NCBI GenBank assembly: GCA_039027435.1
Contig: JBCCKF010000005.1
Span: 124,001 to 188,000 of the forward strand
Direction: 5' to 3'
DNA from: CALBPI01 sp039027435
GTDB taxonomy: Bacteria; Pseudomonadota; Gammaproteobacteria; Steroidobacterales; Woeseiaceae
DNA length: 64,000 bases
A program made the translations under genes and the position numbers. Of this stretch, positions 16,851 through 25,638 are shown one piece after another (position 1 is the stretch's first letter; every line of letters starts with the position of its first letter). The notes under the pieces were generated by a model. The model was not told where the DNA came from. It ran no database searches and saw only the letters and a list, made by a program, of their open reading frames with translations.

Positions 16851-19232
16851 TCAGAAGCTGAAGCTGACGCTAGCCTGATAGTGACGCGGCAGTTCCGGCA
16901 GAACGATCTGCGAACCAAAGAGGTTCGGGAAGTTAGCGCGGAAGTATTGCTCATCCGTGATGTTCTTGCCGGTCAATGCGAACTGCCAGTTATCGGTCTC
17001 GTAAATCAGGCCGAGGTTAACCAGCGTGTAAGACGGCAGCTCAACGGCCTGCGAGAAGCCCGAGAATACCGAGTCGACGTTGACCACACTCGCGTTGACC
17101 GCGACACCGTTATCGAACGAGTAGGTGCCCGTGAACGAGTAGATGTTCTCTGGCATACCCGCACGACGTGCACCGGCTTCACCCGGCTGCGGCGCAAAGA
17201 CGATACCGATCAACTGACCACCGAAGATGGTTGTCGGGTCGATCTGTGGAACATCATCTGCACCGAAGAAGCTGAAGCGGCCTGCGTTATCGAGCGTGTT
17301 CAGGTTGACCACCTCGATGTTGGTGTAGCCCGCGGTCAAGACCAAGTTCTCGTTAACCACCCAGCGTGCTTCCAGCTCGACGCCTTCAGTACGGTTACTC
17401 TGGTTGGTGACGATCGCCTGCGCGTTGAAGTCGGTACGTTCCTGCTCGTAGACAGACAGGGCGACGTAGAGGCTCTCGTCCAGGAAGCTACCTTTGATCC
17501 CGAATTCCTGCAGCTCGGATGAATCGAACCAGCCGTTGCTGGCGATCGCACCGGTCTGGATTTCAGCACCCTGACCTGCAATTACCGTGGACTGCTCAGA
17601 GAACGTAGCGTAAGGAATGATGCTGGACTCGCCGACATCGAACTCCCAAGACAAGCTCGCGGTCCAGGAGACGCCGGTTTCGGTGTCGGTCTCTGTTTCA
17701 GATTCGCCGTCACCAAATATACCGAGGTCTTCGTCGATGCTACGGCTCTCGACGTCGATATCGTCGTAGCGAATACCGAGCAGCGCTGAGAAGCCGTTTT
17801 CGAAGACGAAGTCACCGACCATGGCCAGGCCATAGTTCAGGTAGTCACCGTCAAAGCGATCCGTGTAGTCGGTGTTGCTGCGGGTTGCCAGCAAGCGACG
17901 ATCGAGCGCCGTTGACGGACCGGTCAGGTCGCGACGGTCGAAATACTCATTGCTGAAGTCACTACCGTGGCTGAAGTCCGTGAACCGAACCGACGGAGAG
18001 ATTTGCAAGGTCGTGACCAGCGTATCCGTCGTGAACTCTTTCTGGAACGTCAGCTTGTCTTCGATGACATGAGAATCATGGAACTGCGAGAAACCATAGG
18101 CGTTCTCGTTCAGGTTCTCGTAGCCTTCATAGAACAGCTGGTTTTTGACTTCCCAACCGTTATCGAAGTTCCAGATCGCATCGAAGTACAGGGTAAGAAC
18201 GTCGTTCTCGAGCGTGTCATCCGGGGCGACCAGTACCTGGCTGCCGTCAAGCTGCGCGGTGCCCGGGTTGACGAGTGCTGACAACGGGTTCACATCGGCC
18301 TGAGTCGGTGAGCCGGTGCCTACAAAGAACTGGCTGATGCCCGCAACGTTGTATTCACTATGAGAAATCGATCCGTCACCATTGGTGTCGAGCGGCTGCG
18401 CGTTACCGGTAATGTAGGTGCCATTGTCGATCAGATCCTGCGTGATGCGGTTCCAACCGGCAATCTGGTTACCCTCGAAGCGGTGGTACATACCACCAAA
18501 CTGGATGTGCAGCGTGTCGTTGACGTCGTGGTCAATCGCAAGCTGTAGCAACGTTTGGTCGGTAGCCGTGTTCTGGTAGTAGCTGCCAGAGTCTTCGACT
18601 TCGGCATACGCATAGTAGCCAAACTCACGACCTGCGATTTCTGCCGGGCCACCCACTTCGCCCTTGAGGATGTTCAAATCCCAGGTACCGGTGGTGTAGG
18701 AGACGCTTCCCTCGATCTCGTCGAGATACTGACCGCCAGCTGCGCGAGCGGACTTCGGCACGAAGTTGAGGTAGCCACCGATCTTGGCCGGACCGTAGAT
18801 CACGGACGCCGGGCCACGAACGATATCGATGCGGTCGGATGCGCCGATCGGCGTCGGGTAGTTGCCTGGGTTATCCAAACGACGAACGCCACGGAAGTAG
18901 GTCTCGCCCGAAGTGCCGCGAATATCGAGTGCACCAGCAACGCCGAAGAATGATTGCGTGAAGGTACCCGGCGACAAGCTGACGAGCTCATCAATGTCGC
19001 GGATGTCGAAACGCTCGATCTGATCCGAGGAGATCGTCGATGCTGAGCGCGGCGTTTCCAGCAGCGTCTTGTCCAAACCGAAAACCGATCCTACGTCCTG
19101 CGTCGGGAGGCTGTTCAGCGACCCTTCCACGACGATTTCGTCGATTTCCTCTTCCTGTGCTGCCGCCGGCAACGCAGTTGCGGCATACAACGCCGTCATA
19201 ACCCCGGCATACAGGGCCCAGTTTCGTCTCAT
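16851..19232 (-). CDS. TonB-dependent outer-membrane receptor
   Basis: A 793-residue outer-membrane beta-barrel. A signal peptide (residues 1-26, ending LPAAAQ) is followed by the TonB box region EEIDEIVVEG, the plug domain (~45-190 with TPRSASTISSDQIERF and DRIDIVRGPASVIYG) and then the barrel to the C-terminal SVSFSF with terminal Phe. The plug resembles siderophore-receptor-type TBDTs. Its position between nucleoside-handling genes suggests uptake of a purine compound or nucleoside, but sequence alone also allows a siderophore. I chose the ATG at 19232 because AGGAGG lies 8 bases upstream. A terminator follows at 16794-16825. Confidence 0.9.
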   Translation of the reverse strand: MRRNWALYAGVMTALYAATALPAAAQEEEIDEIVVEGSLNSLPTQDVGSVFGLDKTLLETPRSASTISSDQIERFDIRDIDELVSLSPGTFTQSFFGVAGALDIRGTSGETYFRGVRRLDNPGNYPTPIGASDRIDIVRGPASVIYGPAKIGGYLNFVPKSARAAGGQYLDEIEGSVSYTTGTWDLNILKGEVGGPAEIAGREFGYYAYAEVEDSGSYYQNTATDQTLLQLAIDHDVNDTLHIQFGGMYHRFEGNQIAGWNRITQDLIDNGTYITGNAQPLDTNGDGSISHSEYNVAGISQFFVGTGSPTQADVNPLSALVNPGTAQLDGSQVLVAPDDTLENDVLTLYFDAIWNFDNGWEVKNQLFYEGYENLNENAYGFSQFHDSHVIEDKLTFQKEFTTDTLVTTLQISPSVRFTDFSHGSDFSNEYFDRRDLTGPSTALDRRLLATRSNTDYTDRFDGDYLNYGLAMVGDFVFENGFSALLGIRYDDIDVESRSIDEDLGIFGDGESETETDTETGVSWTASLSWEFDVGESSIIPYATFSEQSTVIAGQGAEIQTGAIASNGWFDSSELQEFGIKGSFLDESLYVALSVYEQERTDFNAQAIVTNQSNRTEGVELEARWVVNENLVLTAGYTNIEVVNLNTLDNAGRFSFFGADDVPQIDPTTIFGGQLIGIVFAPQPGEAGARRAGMPENIYSFTGTYSFDNGVAVNASVVNVDSVFSGFSQAVELPSYTLVNLGLIYETDNWQFALTGKNITDEQYFRANFPNLFGSQIVLPELPRHYQASVSFSF

Positions 19233-19240
19233 TCGTTCAC

Positions 19241-19246
19241 CCTCCT
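19241..19246 (-). promoter_or_regulatory. Ribosome binding site fixing the receptor start
   Basis: AGGAGG on the minus strand lies 8 bases before the ATG at 19232. It rules out the upstream in-frame start at 19298, which would add residues before a clean signal peptide. Confidence 0.8.
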
Positions 19247-19463
19247 GAAGGCGCAGATTGAGTCTTCGCACACGCGAATCACAAGTGGATAACCACACCG
19301 ATTAGATGCCGCTTCTACGTCAGCATCTGTTGTTTTTTGGTAACACCCTCGAGAGCCCTACCACCAAAATGCTCAACCAGCGCGACACGGCACCCAGAAA
19401 AGGCGCCACGTCAGCAGTTTGCTGATTGTGCAAACCTGTATCCCCCCAGGTTCGCGCCGACTA

Positions 19464-20861
19464 TCAGTCGCAGATCTTGTAGCGAGCACAAATGAAGGTT
19501 CGAGTGTCAGGGAACTCATCGTCGTTTGCAAGTCCGCGACGTTCCATACGACGCTCAAACGCCTTCATTTTCTGATCAAAACGCTCCATGAGTCGTTCTT
19601 TCACGGGCGCCTCAACGAAACTAAATTGGATCGAATTGCGGAGCATTTGCGTGATCTCATCCCACGTCAGGTCATACTCCTTTACGCCGACAAAGTACTC
19701 ATCGGTCATTGTGGAGTCCCACATTCCGCGATCGTCAGTCGACAACGTGACCGGGATGCCGGTGCGTAAAAACTCCGGGAATGGGTGTTGCGAATAATCC
19801 ACAATATACTCAAGGAGTAAATTACTTATTAAGTTAATTTCAATAAGATAGGGCCCATATCTCATATCGACCATGAGTTCATCATCCGTGATCAGGTTGA
19901 TACCGTGACCGATTCGCGTAGCACCGAGCAGTAACGTGTCGCGCACGTGATCATTCGGTTCGTCCACTTCGCCTGCGTGGATGGACAGTGGCAATGCGCC
20001 TTTCTGACGCATCTCCCGGTAGGCCTCGATGAAACGCCGAGGATGCCCCTTGTCGTCATCCTCGCGTCCCGCCATGTTCAAAGCGACGTAAAGATCACGG
20101 TTATCCAGCGCAAATTGATAGAGCATGCGCAATCGATCTTCCGCGTTCGGCGCGAATCTCAACACCATGAGTTGCATCCGCACTGTCACACCAGTTTCCG
20201 CGGCATCTTTCTGTCGCAAGCGTTCGCGATAAATATCTGCAACCTCTTCCGGGGAGATTGCACTGCCGTCAGGTGCCATGGCGCCGTGAACAGCTGCCAT
20301 TACCTCAAGGTAGATCACGTTCTCGTCTCCGAGATCTTTCATGTTCTGGTAGAGGATTTCGGCTCGAAGGTGAGGGTTCGAGGACAGCGCATTGATACGC
20401 TGCCAATGGTTTCGGAAGAACTCTTCTCTGCCCTCACGGGGATCATCGAGCTTTAGGCTATTGATCCAACCTTCCTTTTGAGCCTCAGTCAGTTCGTCCA
20501 GTGGCGTGTGTTCACCCTTTTCACAATCGTCGAGTGCGTCATAGTCCACTTGAGAGATATTGCGAAACAGCAGTAGGTAAGTGGTGTTGGCTTCGCTGTA
20601 AACCCGGCAATTATTGATCCGCGTCTTGGTGTAGTAGCGATAACCACGCTCCTGTTGGGCCAGTGCGATGCGCAACCAGTCCTTAGGCAGCACCGAACCG
20701 GTGTTGTGGTTGTGCAGATCGCCGCCTTTTGGCATGGCGTGGAGTACGCGATACAGCGCGCGATCGTCGCCTGCGTCTTTTAGCGCTTCAAACCAATGTT
20801 GGTCGGCGTTGGCATTTGTGCAAAGAAGCAGGATGGCGATGGCAGTCAGAATCCGTGTCAT
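19464..20861 (-). CDS. Secreted adenosine-deaminase-family protein (ADGF-like)
   Basis: A 465-residue adenosine/AMP deaminase superfamily enzyme with an export signal (MTRILTAIAILLLCTNANA). Metal and catalytic motifs are present: GGDLHNHNTGS near residue 60, SIHAGEVDE near 300 with the catalytic Glu, GATRIGHGINL near 325, and LSTDDRGM near 395. The protein should deaminate adenosine to inosine in the periplasm or outside the cell, as secreted ADGF-type enzymes do. The ATG at 20861 overlaps the stop of the upstream NCS2 permease (4 bp), so the two are coupled. No clear terminator follows in the 231-bp gap to the receptor gene. Confidence 0.88.
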   Translation of the reverse strand: MTRILTAIAILLLCTNANADQHWFEALKDAGDDRALYRVLHAMPKGGDLHNHNTGSVLPKDWLRIALAQQERGYRYYTKTRINNCRVYSEANTTYLLLFRNISQVDYDALDDCEKGEHTPLDELTEAQKEGWINSLKLDDPREGREEFFRNHWQRINALSSNPHLRAEILYQNMKDLGDENVIYLEVMAAVHGAMAPDGSAISPEEVADIYRERLRQKDAAETGVTVRMQLMVLRFAPNAEDRLRMLYQFALDNRDLYVALNMAGREDDDKGHPRRFIEAYREMRQKGALPLSIHAGEVDEPNDHVRDTLLLGATRIGHGINLITDDELMVDMRYGPYLIEINLISNLLLEYIVDYSQHPFPEFLRTGIPVTLSTDDRGMWDSTMTDEYFVGVKEYDLTWDEITQMLRNSIQFSFVEAPVKERLMERFDQKMKAFERRMERRGLANDDEFPDTRTFICARYKICD

Positions 20862-22198
20862 GTGGCAGGTTCCAGAATGGTGAATCGGGGAATCAGAAGC
20901 TCGAGCAGCATGGCGACGAAGGCGCCGGTTGAAACAGGCGAGGCAACAAAAGTTGCGAGCGCGCGTGGCGCGCCGTCCCACTGCGGGACCACACTCGATA
21001 TCAATGGGCCGCAGAGCACGGCGATGGCAGATATGGTGATCGTTCGACGATCCGCCTCTCGCCCACCAATCATCAGCCAACCGGAAACGCCAACCAAGGC
21101 GAACATGATGATGGTGGCGCCGCCAACGACGCTTGCGGGCAGCGACTGGACAATCAAAGCTACCGCAGGTACTAGCCCAATCAGTATGAGCATGATCGCC
21201 GTGTAGGCGCCGACGCGACGGCTCGCGACTCCGGTGAGTCGGATGACGCCATTGTTTTGGCTGAAAGTCGTATTCGGAAACGACGAGAACAGCGCGGCGA
21301 TCAGTGAATTGACCGTGTCAGCGCTAACGCCGCCGCGAAGACGCTTCAGAAATCGACGATCATCAACCGGAATGCCAGACAAGGTTGCGGTAGCCGACAG
21401 GTCGCCGATTGACTCGGTGGCCGAGACGACAAAGATTGGCAGTAAGGCGAGCACCATGCTGAGATCAAACGACAGTGGGTAGCGCAGGAACTCCGGCAAA
21501 AACAGGGCGGGCGCCGATGAAACATCCGGCGTTTGCAGGAGCCCGAGTTTGGCGGCGACAAGAGAGCCAGCGATGAGCCCAACAACGATCGAGCACAAAC
21601 GCAACGCGGGTTTTCCGGACAACGCGAGCAGCAGTACGACGCCGAACGCACTGCCGGCAGCGAAAAGCGCCGCTGGACCATCGGCGTTGAAGTCTCTTTG
21701 GAGACCCTGGAGCGCCACCCACACCAGTGAGGCGCCGAGCAGGATCACGGTGCTGCCGGCAACAGCGGGTGTGATGATGCGACGCAAGCGTTCGATCCAT
21801 TGCACCAGAATCAACATGATGAGCGAGGCGACCATGCAGGCAGTAAACAACTGACCTAGCACGACCTCCGTTGGCAACGACGATGCTTTCAGCTGATACA
21901 AAAACACCAGTGGGGTCACGAACGTAAAGCTCGTGCCCTGGATACTCAACATGCCGGAGCCGATGGGGCCAATACGTCGTATCTGGATCAGGGTTGCAAC
22001 GCCGGAGATCACGAGCGCGCTGCTGATCAAATAGGCGGTATCTGCAGGGCCAAGTTGCATGCCGATCGCAATAAGCAGCGGTGCGGTGATGATGCCGCCG
22101 AACACAGCGAGCAGGTGCTGGGCGCCGACTACCGCCGCGAGCGCATGCGGTGGTGAATCGTCGATGCCGAAACCGGATTGAATGGAAAGGCGTCCCAT
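20858..22198 (-). CDS. NCS2 xanthine/uracil permease family transporter
   Basis: A 446-residue inner-membrane protein with about 13-14 helices. NCS2 landmarks are VVGAQHLLAVFGG near residue 23 (conserved QH motif), GSGMLSIQGTSFTF near 80, VVSATESIGDLSATATL near 255 (substrate-binding Glu) and SSFPNTTFSQNNGVIRLTGVASR near 300. The pattern fits proton-coupled xanthine/urate permeases (XanQ/UacT type). The ATG at 22198 is preferred; a TATAGT hexamer on the minus strand ends 7 bases before it, suggesting a leaderless mRNA. It is coupled to the secreted adenosine deaminase and divergent from the cytoplasmic deaminase at 22311. Confidence 0.92.
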   Translation of the reverse strand: MGRLSIQSGFGIDDSPPHALAAVVGAQHLLAVFGGIITAPLLIAIGMQLGPADTAYLISSALVISGVATLIQIRRIGPIGSGMLSIQGTSFTFVTPLVFLYQLKASSLPTEVVLGQLFTACMVASLIMLILVQWIERLRRIITPAVAGSTVILLGASLVWVALQGLQRDFNADGPAALFAAGSAFGVVLLLALSGKPALRLCSIVVGLIAGSLVAAKLGLLQTPDVSSAPALFLPEFLRYPLSFDLSMVLALLPIFVVSATESIGDLSATATLSGIPVDDRRFLKRLRGGVSADTVNSLIAALFSSFPNTTFSQNNGVIRLTGVASRRVGAYTAIMLILIGLVPAVALIVQSLPASVVGGATIIMFALVGVSGWLMIGGREADRRTITISAIAVLCGPLISSVVPQWDGAPRALATFVASPVSTGAFVAMLLELLIPRFTILEPAT

Positions 22199-22211
22199 CG
22201 ACTTCACTATA

Positions 22212-22226
22212 CGGCAGTGATTGCCG
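22212..22226. promoter_or_regulatory. Inverted repeat in the divergent purine promoter region
   Basis: CGGCA-GTGAT-TGCCG is a 5-bp dyad with a 5-base centre in the 112-bp gap between the NCS2 permease and the deaminase genes. It abuts the candidate -10 hexamer of the permease and could be an operator. It is short enough to be chance. Confidence 0.3.
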
Positions 22227-22310
22227 ATCGCCACACTGTGTTTGCTTGCGCCTCTATCGAGCACGTAGCATCGACGATATTGGGGGCGCTTGAGTTACGG
22301 GAGAAACAAA

Positions 22311-23321
22311 ATGGCAGACTTTGTTGCGGCTATGCCGAAGGCGGAATTGCACGTGCACCTTGAGGGCACGCTGGAGCCCGAGCACATTTTTGAGCTTGCA
22401 CAAAAGAACGGTATCGACCTTGAGTACGATAGTCCGCAGGCGGTGATCGATGCGTATAACTTCAATGATCTCCCGTCGTTTCTGAAGATCTACTACGCCG
22501 GTATGAACGTGCTGCAGACCGAACAGGACTTCTACGACCTTACCTATCGCTATTTCGAACGCGCGCATGCCGACAACGTGCGCTACGTCGAACCGTTTTT
22601 CGATCCGCAGGGCCATACCACCCGTGGTGTGGAATTCTCGACCGTCATCGACGGTATCAGTCGCGCGCAGAAAGATGCAGAACAGAATCTCGGAGTTCGC
22701 TCCAGACTGATCATGTGTTTCTTGCGTGACATGAGCGCGGAGTCGGCGATGGAGCATCTTGAAATGGCTGAGCCTTACCTCGATCGACTGATCGGCGTCG
22801 GCCTGGATTCCGATGAGAAAGGAAACCCGCCCCTGAAGTTTGCCGAAGTCTTCGAGCGCGCTCGCTCGATGGGGCTCAAGCTCACGATGCACTGTGACGT
22901 CGATCAGGAGAACAGCGTATCCAACATTTGGGATGTGGTTACCAAAGTCGAAGCGGATCGCGTCGACCACGGAGTGAATTCTCTGGAGGACGCCGCATTG
23001 TGTGAAGAAATCAAACAGCGGGGTCTCGGTCTGACGGTCTGTCCCGTGTCCAATACGTTTTGCGCCCAGTCTTTGACGGGTGATGAGATTCGCAAGATGC
23101 TCGAGCTGGGCATGCGGGCCACGGTCAATTCTGATGACCCTGCCTACTTCCGTGCATACATGACGGACAATTTCCGTGCATTGCAGGAGCAAGCCGGATT
23201 CACCCATGATGAGATGCTCACGCTGACCCGCAACGCTTTCGACGTTGCATGGCTTACCGATGAGGAACGCGCGGGTTATCACGCAGAGATCGATGCGTTT
23301 GCGCAGTCATTTGCTGCCTGA
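22311..23321 (+). CDS. Adenine/adenosine deaminase-like protein with altered HAGE motif
   Basis: A 336-residue cytoplasmic member of the adenosine-deaminase superfamily, closest in pattern to the adenine-deaminase subgroup. The first metal motif PKAELHVHLEGTLEPE is at residues 6-21. YVEPFFDPQGHTTRG lies near 98, ADRVDHGVNSLEDA near 220 and VNSDDPAYF near 275. Where relatives carry HAGEEG, this protein reads MHCDVDQENS (~residue 198). The metal-binding His is retained but the usual catalytic Glu is not at +3; an Asp or Glu a few residues on may substitute. The substrate could be adenine, adenosine or an N6-substituted adenine. GGGAG precedes the ATG. It is followed 15 bp on by an 8-oxoguanine-deaminase-like gene. 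Confidence 0.85.
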   Translation: MADFVAAMPKAELHVHLEGTLEPEHIFELAQKNGIDLEYDSPQAVIDAYNFNDLPSFLKIYYAGMNVLQTEQDFYDLTYRYFERAHADNVRYVEPFFDPQGHTTRGVEFSTVIDGISRAQKDAEQNLGVRSRLIMCFLRDMSAESAMEHLEMAEPYLDRLIGVGLDSDEKGNPPLKFAEVFERARSMGLKLTMHCDVDQENSVSNIWDVVTKVEADRVDHGVNSLEDAALCEEIKQRGLGLTVCPVSNTFCAQSLTGDEIRKMLELGMRATVNSDDPAYFRAYMTDNFRALQEQAGFTHDEMLTLTRNAFDVAWLTDEERAGYHAEIDAFAQSFAA

Positions 23322-23336
23322 GGTGCAACGCTAGCT

Positions 23337-24683
23337 ATGGCGCGAACCTGGATCAGGAATCCAGCTGCGGTCTGGACCGGGAGCGACGTCAGTGCGCCTG
23401 GTGGTTTGGTGATCGACGGCGATCGCATAGTGGCGTGTCTGGAAGCGGGTGCCACGCCCGCTGAGCCGGTCGACCATATCTTTGATGCAACCGACCAGGT
23501 CGTACTGCCAGGACTTGTTAATTGCCATCACCACTTCTACCAGACGCTCACGAGGGCGTTTCCGGAAGCGCTCAATCAGCCGCTTTTTCCGTGGCTCAAG
23601 GCCCTGTATCCGGTGTGGGCCGGACTCGACCTCGAAGCGGTCGAGGCGTCCACGGAGCTCGCGCTTGCTGAGCTGATGTTGTCCGGGTGCACGCTCGCGA
23701 GTGATCACCACTATCTGTTCACCGATAAGATCGCCGAAGCGATCGATGTTCAGGTCAGCGTTGCAGAGCGTCTGGGCGTCCGTGTCACACTAACGCGTGG
23801 ATCGATGAGTCTCGGGGAGAGCGATGGTGGGCTTCCACCCGACCATGTCGTCCAGTCGCCGGAAGCAATCCTGTCGGAAAGTGAGCGACTGATCGCCGAC
23901 TACCATGATGCGTCCGAAGCCGCGATGGTGCAGATTGCATTGGCACCCTGTTCTCCGTTTTCGGTCACGCCAGAACTGATGCGGGAGAGTGCGGCTCTGG
24001 CGCGCCAACACGGTGTGCGATTGCATACGCATCTTGCGGAGACAGAAGACGAGAATACGTTTTGTCTCGAGCAGTTTGGGCAGCGCCCGCTTGACTATCT
24101 CGAGTCGCTGGACTGGCTTGCTGATGATGTTTGGCTCGCGCACGGCATCCATTTCGATCGCGGTGAGATCGAACGACTGGGGCGTGCCGCAACAGCGATC
24201 TCGCATTGCCCCAGCTCGAATATGGTGCTCGCGTCAGGCATATGCCCGGCGCTGGATCTAGAAAACGCAGGCAGTCCGATCGGTCTCGGGGTCGATGGGT
24301 CTGCATCGAACGATGCATCAAATATGATCGGTGAGGTACGCCAGGCCTTTCTCCTGCAACGTCTGCGATCTGGTGCTGAGGCGATTACGCATGATGTTGC
24401 GTTGCGCTGGGCGACATCCGGCGGCGCGGCGGTCTTGGGACGCGGTGCACTCGGCCAGTTGGCGCCAGGTCACTTGGCCGATCTCGGCTGCTACCGGCTG
24501 GATGAGCTGCGCTTTTCGGGCGCAACTGATCCCGTCGCCGCCTTATTGCTATGCGGTGCACACCAGGTTTCAGATCTGATGGTCGGCGGTGAGTGGCGCG
24601 TTCAGGGCAGCGAACTCGTCGGTACTGACCTTGAGGCGCTGCGCGCGCGCCATACAGCTGCATCAAAGCGCTTAAGCGCGTAG
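23337..24683 (+). CDS. 8-oxoguanine deaminase-like amidohydrolase
   Basis: A 448-residue cytoplasmic amidohydrolase (COG0402 type). Metal ligands are visible in GLVNCHHHFYQTLTR near residue 60, THLAETEDEN near 225, LAHGIHF near 265 and GLGVDGSASNDASNM near 320. The FYQTLTRAFPEA and PLFPWLKALYPVWAGL segments are typical of 8-oxoguanine deaminases, which convert 8-oxoguanine to urate; isoguanine or guanine are alternatives. The gene follows the adenine-deaminase-like gene by 15 bp. A similar pairing of an adenine deaminase and an 8-oxoguanine deaminase occurs in Pseudomonas. The urate formed would feed PuuD downstream in the window. Confidence 0.85.
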   Translation: MARTWIRNPAAVWTGSDVSAPGGLVIDGDRIVACLEAGATPAEPVDHIFDATDQVVLPGLVNCHHHFYQTLTRAFPEALNQPLFPWLKALYPVWAGLDLEAVEASTELALAELMLSGCTLASDHHYLFTDKIAEAIDVQVSVAERLGVRVTLTRGSMSLGESDGGLPPDHVVQSPEAILSESERLIADYHDASEAAMVQIALAPCSPFSVTPELMRESAALARQHGVRLHTHLAETEDENTFCLEQFGQRPLDYLESLDWLADDVWLAHGIHFDRGEIERLGRAATAISHCPSSNMVLASGICPALDLENAGSPIGLGVDGSASNDASNMIGEVRQAFLLQRLRSGAEAITHDVALRWATSGGAAVLGRGALGQLAPGHLADLGCYRLDELRFSGATDPVAALLLCGAHQVSDLMVGGEWRVQGSELVGTDLEALRARHTAASKRLSA

Positions 24684-24717
24684 TCTAAATCGCTTGGTAA
24701 CAAACGGGGAGAGCACT

Positions 24718-25638
24718 ATGGGGACTCGGAGATTAGCGACTCTGGCGCTGTTATGGGTTGGGTCATCCATGCCGGCCATCGCGGCGCACCATGAAACCGA
24801 AGACACGCCGTGCCGCAAGAGTGCTTTGGTGATTCAAGCGGACTTCGAGGGTTTGGTGATGACCGGCGTTGCAAGAACGGTTTGTCCCAAGCTTGATGTG
24901 TATAACGTACGACCGTTGATTCCGTTGTACGACATTCGCGCAGCAAGTGATTCGTTAGAGTACAACGCTCAGACCTGGCCATCCGGTACAGTGTTCGTAT
25001 CGGTCGTCGATCCTGGTGTGGGCACCCCGAGAAAATCTGTCGTACTCCAGACGGAAAACGATTTGTATTTCGTGAGCCCCGACAACGGTTCGTTGTCAGG
25101 GCCAGCCCGCGCTTATGGCGTTAAGGCGGTTCGCGAAATCGACGAGTCGGTGAACCGGCGTCCGAATACCGAATGGGCACACACCTTCCACGGGCGTGAT
25201 GTCTACTCATACACCGGCGCACGCCTGGCCGCCGGTGTGATCAGCTTCGAGGAAGTGGGTCCGTTGCTGCCGGCGACCGTGATGACGATCGAGTCACAAC
25301 CCGGAAGTTATGAAGATGGAGTGTTCCGCGGGCACGTCGTTGGTGGCGTCGATCGTCTCGGTAACATTTTTTTCAATATCGACCGCGCAATGTTTGAGCT
25401 GGACAAGGCAGAGTATGGCGATCTTTATGACGTTGTCCTGATGTACAAAGGCGAGATGTTGTTCGAGGGCGCGATACCCTACGCTCGAAGCTTTGGATCC
25501 GTCGACGTCGGGGAAAACTTGCTTTTCATCAACTCGAGTGGCGATCTTAGTGTCGCGATCAACCAGGGAAATTTTGCCGAGAAGTACCTGATCGACGCCG
25601 GTGTGGAGTGGAAGATAACGCTGGAGCGTCAGCAATGA
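24718..25638 (+). CDS. Exported SAM hydrolase family protein (SAM hydroxide adenosyltransferase, DUF62)
   Basis: A 306-residue protein of the PF01887 family (SAM hydrolase/fluorinase relatives), whose hydrolase members split S-adenosylmethionine into adenosine and methionine. Core motifs are VIQADFEGLVMTGVA near residue 40 (in place of the common TDFG), TVFVSVVDPGVGTPRKS near 95, FVSPDNGSLSG near 120, HTFHGRDVYSYTGARLA near 160 and DRLGNIFFNI near 225. Unusually, it begins with a signal peptide (residues 1-23, SSMPAIAAHH), so it should act outside the cytoplasm. The ATG at 24718 has GGGGAGAG upstream. The stop overlaps the start of a lipoprotein hydrolase. Adenosine formed could be used by the secreted deaminase at 19464. 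Confidence 0.85.
   Translation: MGTRRLATLALLWVGSSMPAIAAHHETEDTPCRKSALVIQADFEGLVMTGVARTVCPKLDVYNVRPLIPLYDIRAASDSLEYNAQTWPSGTVFVSVVDPGVGTPRKSVVLQTENDLYFVSPDNGSLSGPARAYGVKAVREIDESVNRRPNTEWAHTFHGRDVYSYTGARLAAGVISFEEVGPLLPATVMTIESQPGSYEDGVFRGHVVGGVDRLGNIFFNIDRAMFELDKAEYGDLYDVVLMYKGEMLFEGAIPYARSFGSVDVGENLLFINSSGDLSVAINQGNFAEKYLIDAGVEWKITLERQQ

Noticed and set aside
19299..19463. Riboswitch or small RNA upstream of the TonB-dependent receptor
   Set aside because: There is one AACCTG/CAGGTT hairpin with a C-rich loop near 19433-19452, but no known riboswitch core and no U-run follows.
22254..23282. 342-codon open frame antisense to the adenine-deaminase-like gene
   Set aside because: Mirror frame of a conserved gene; no motif, no ribosome site and unusual composition.
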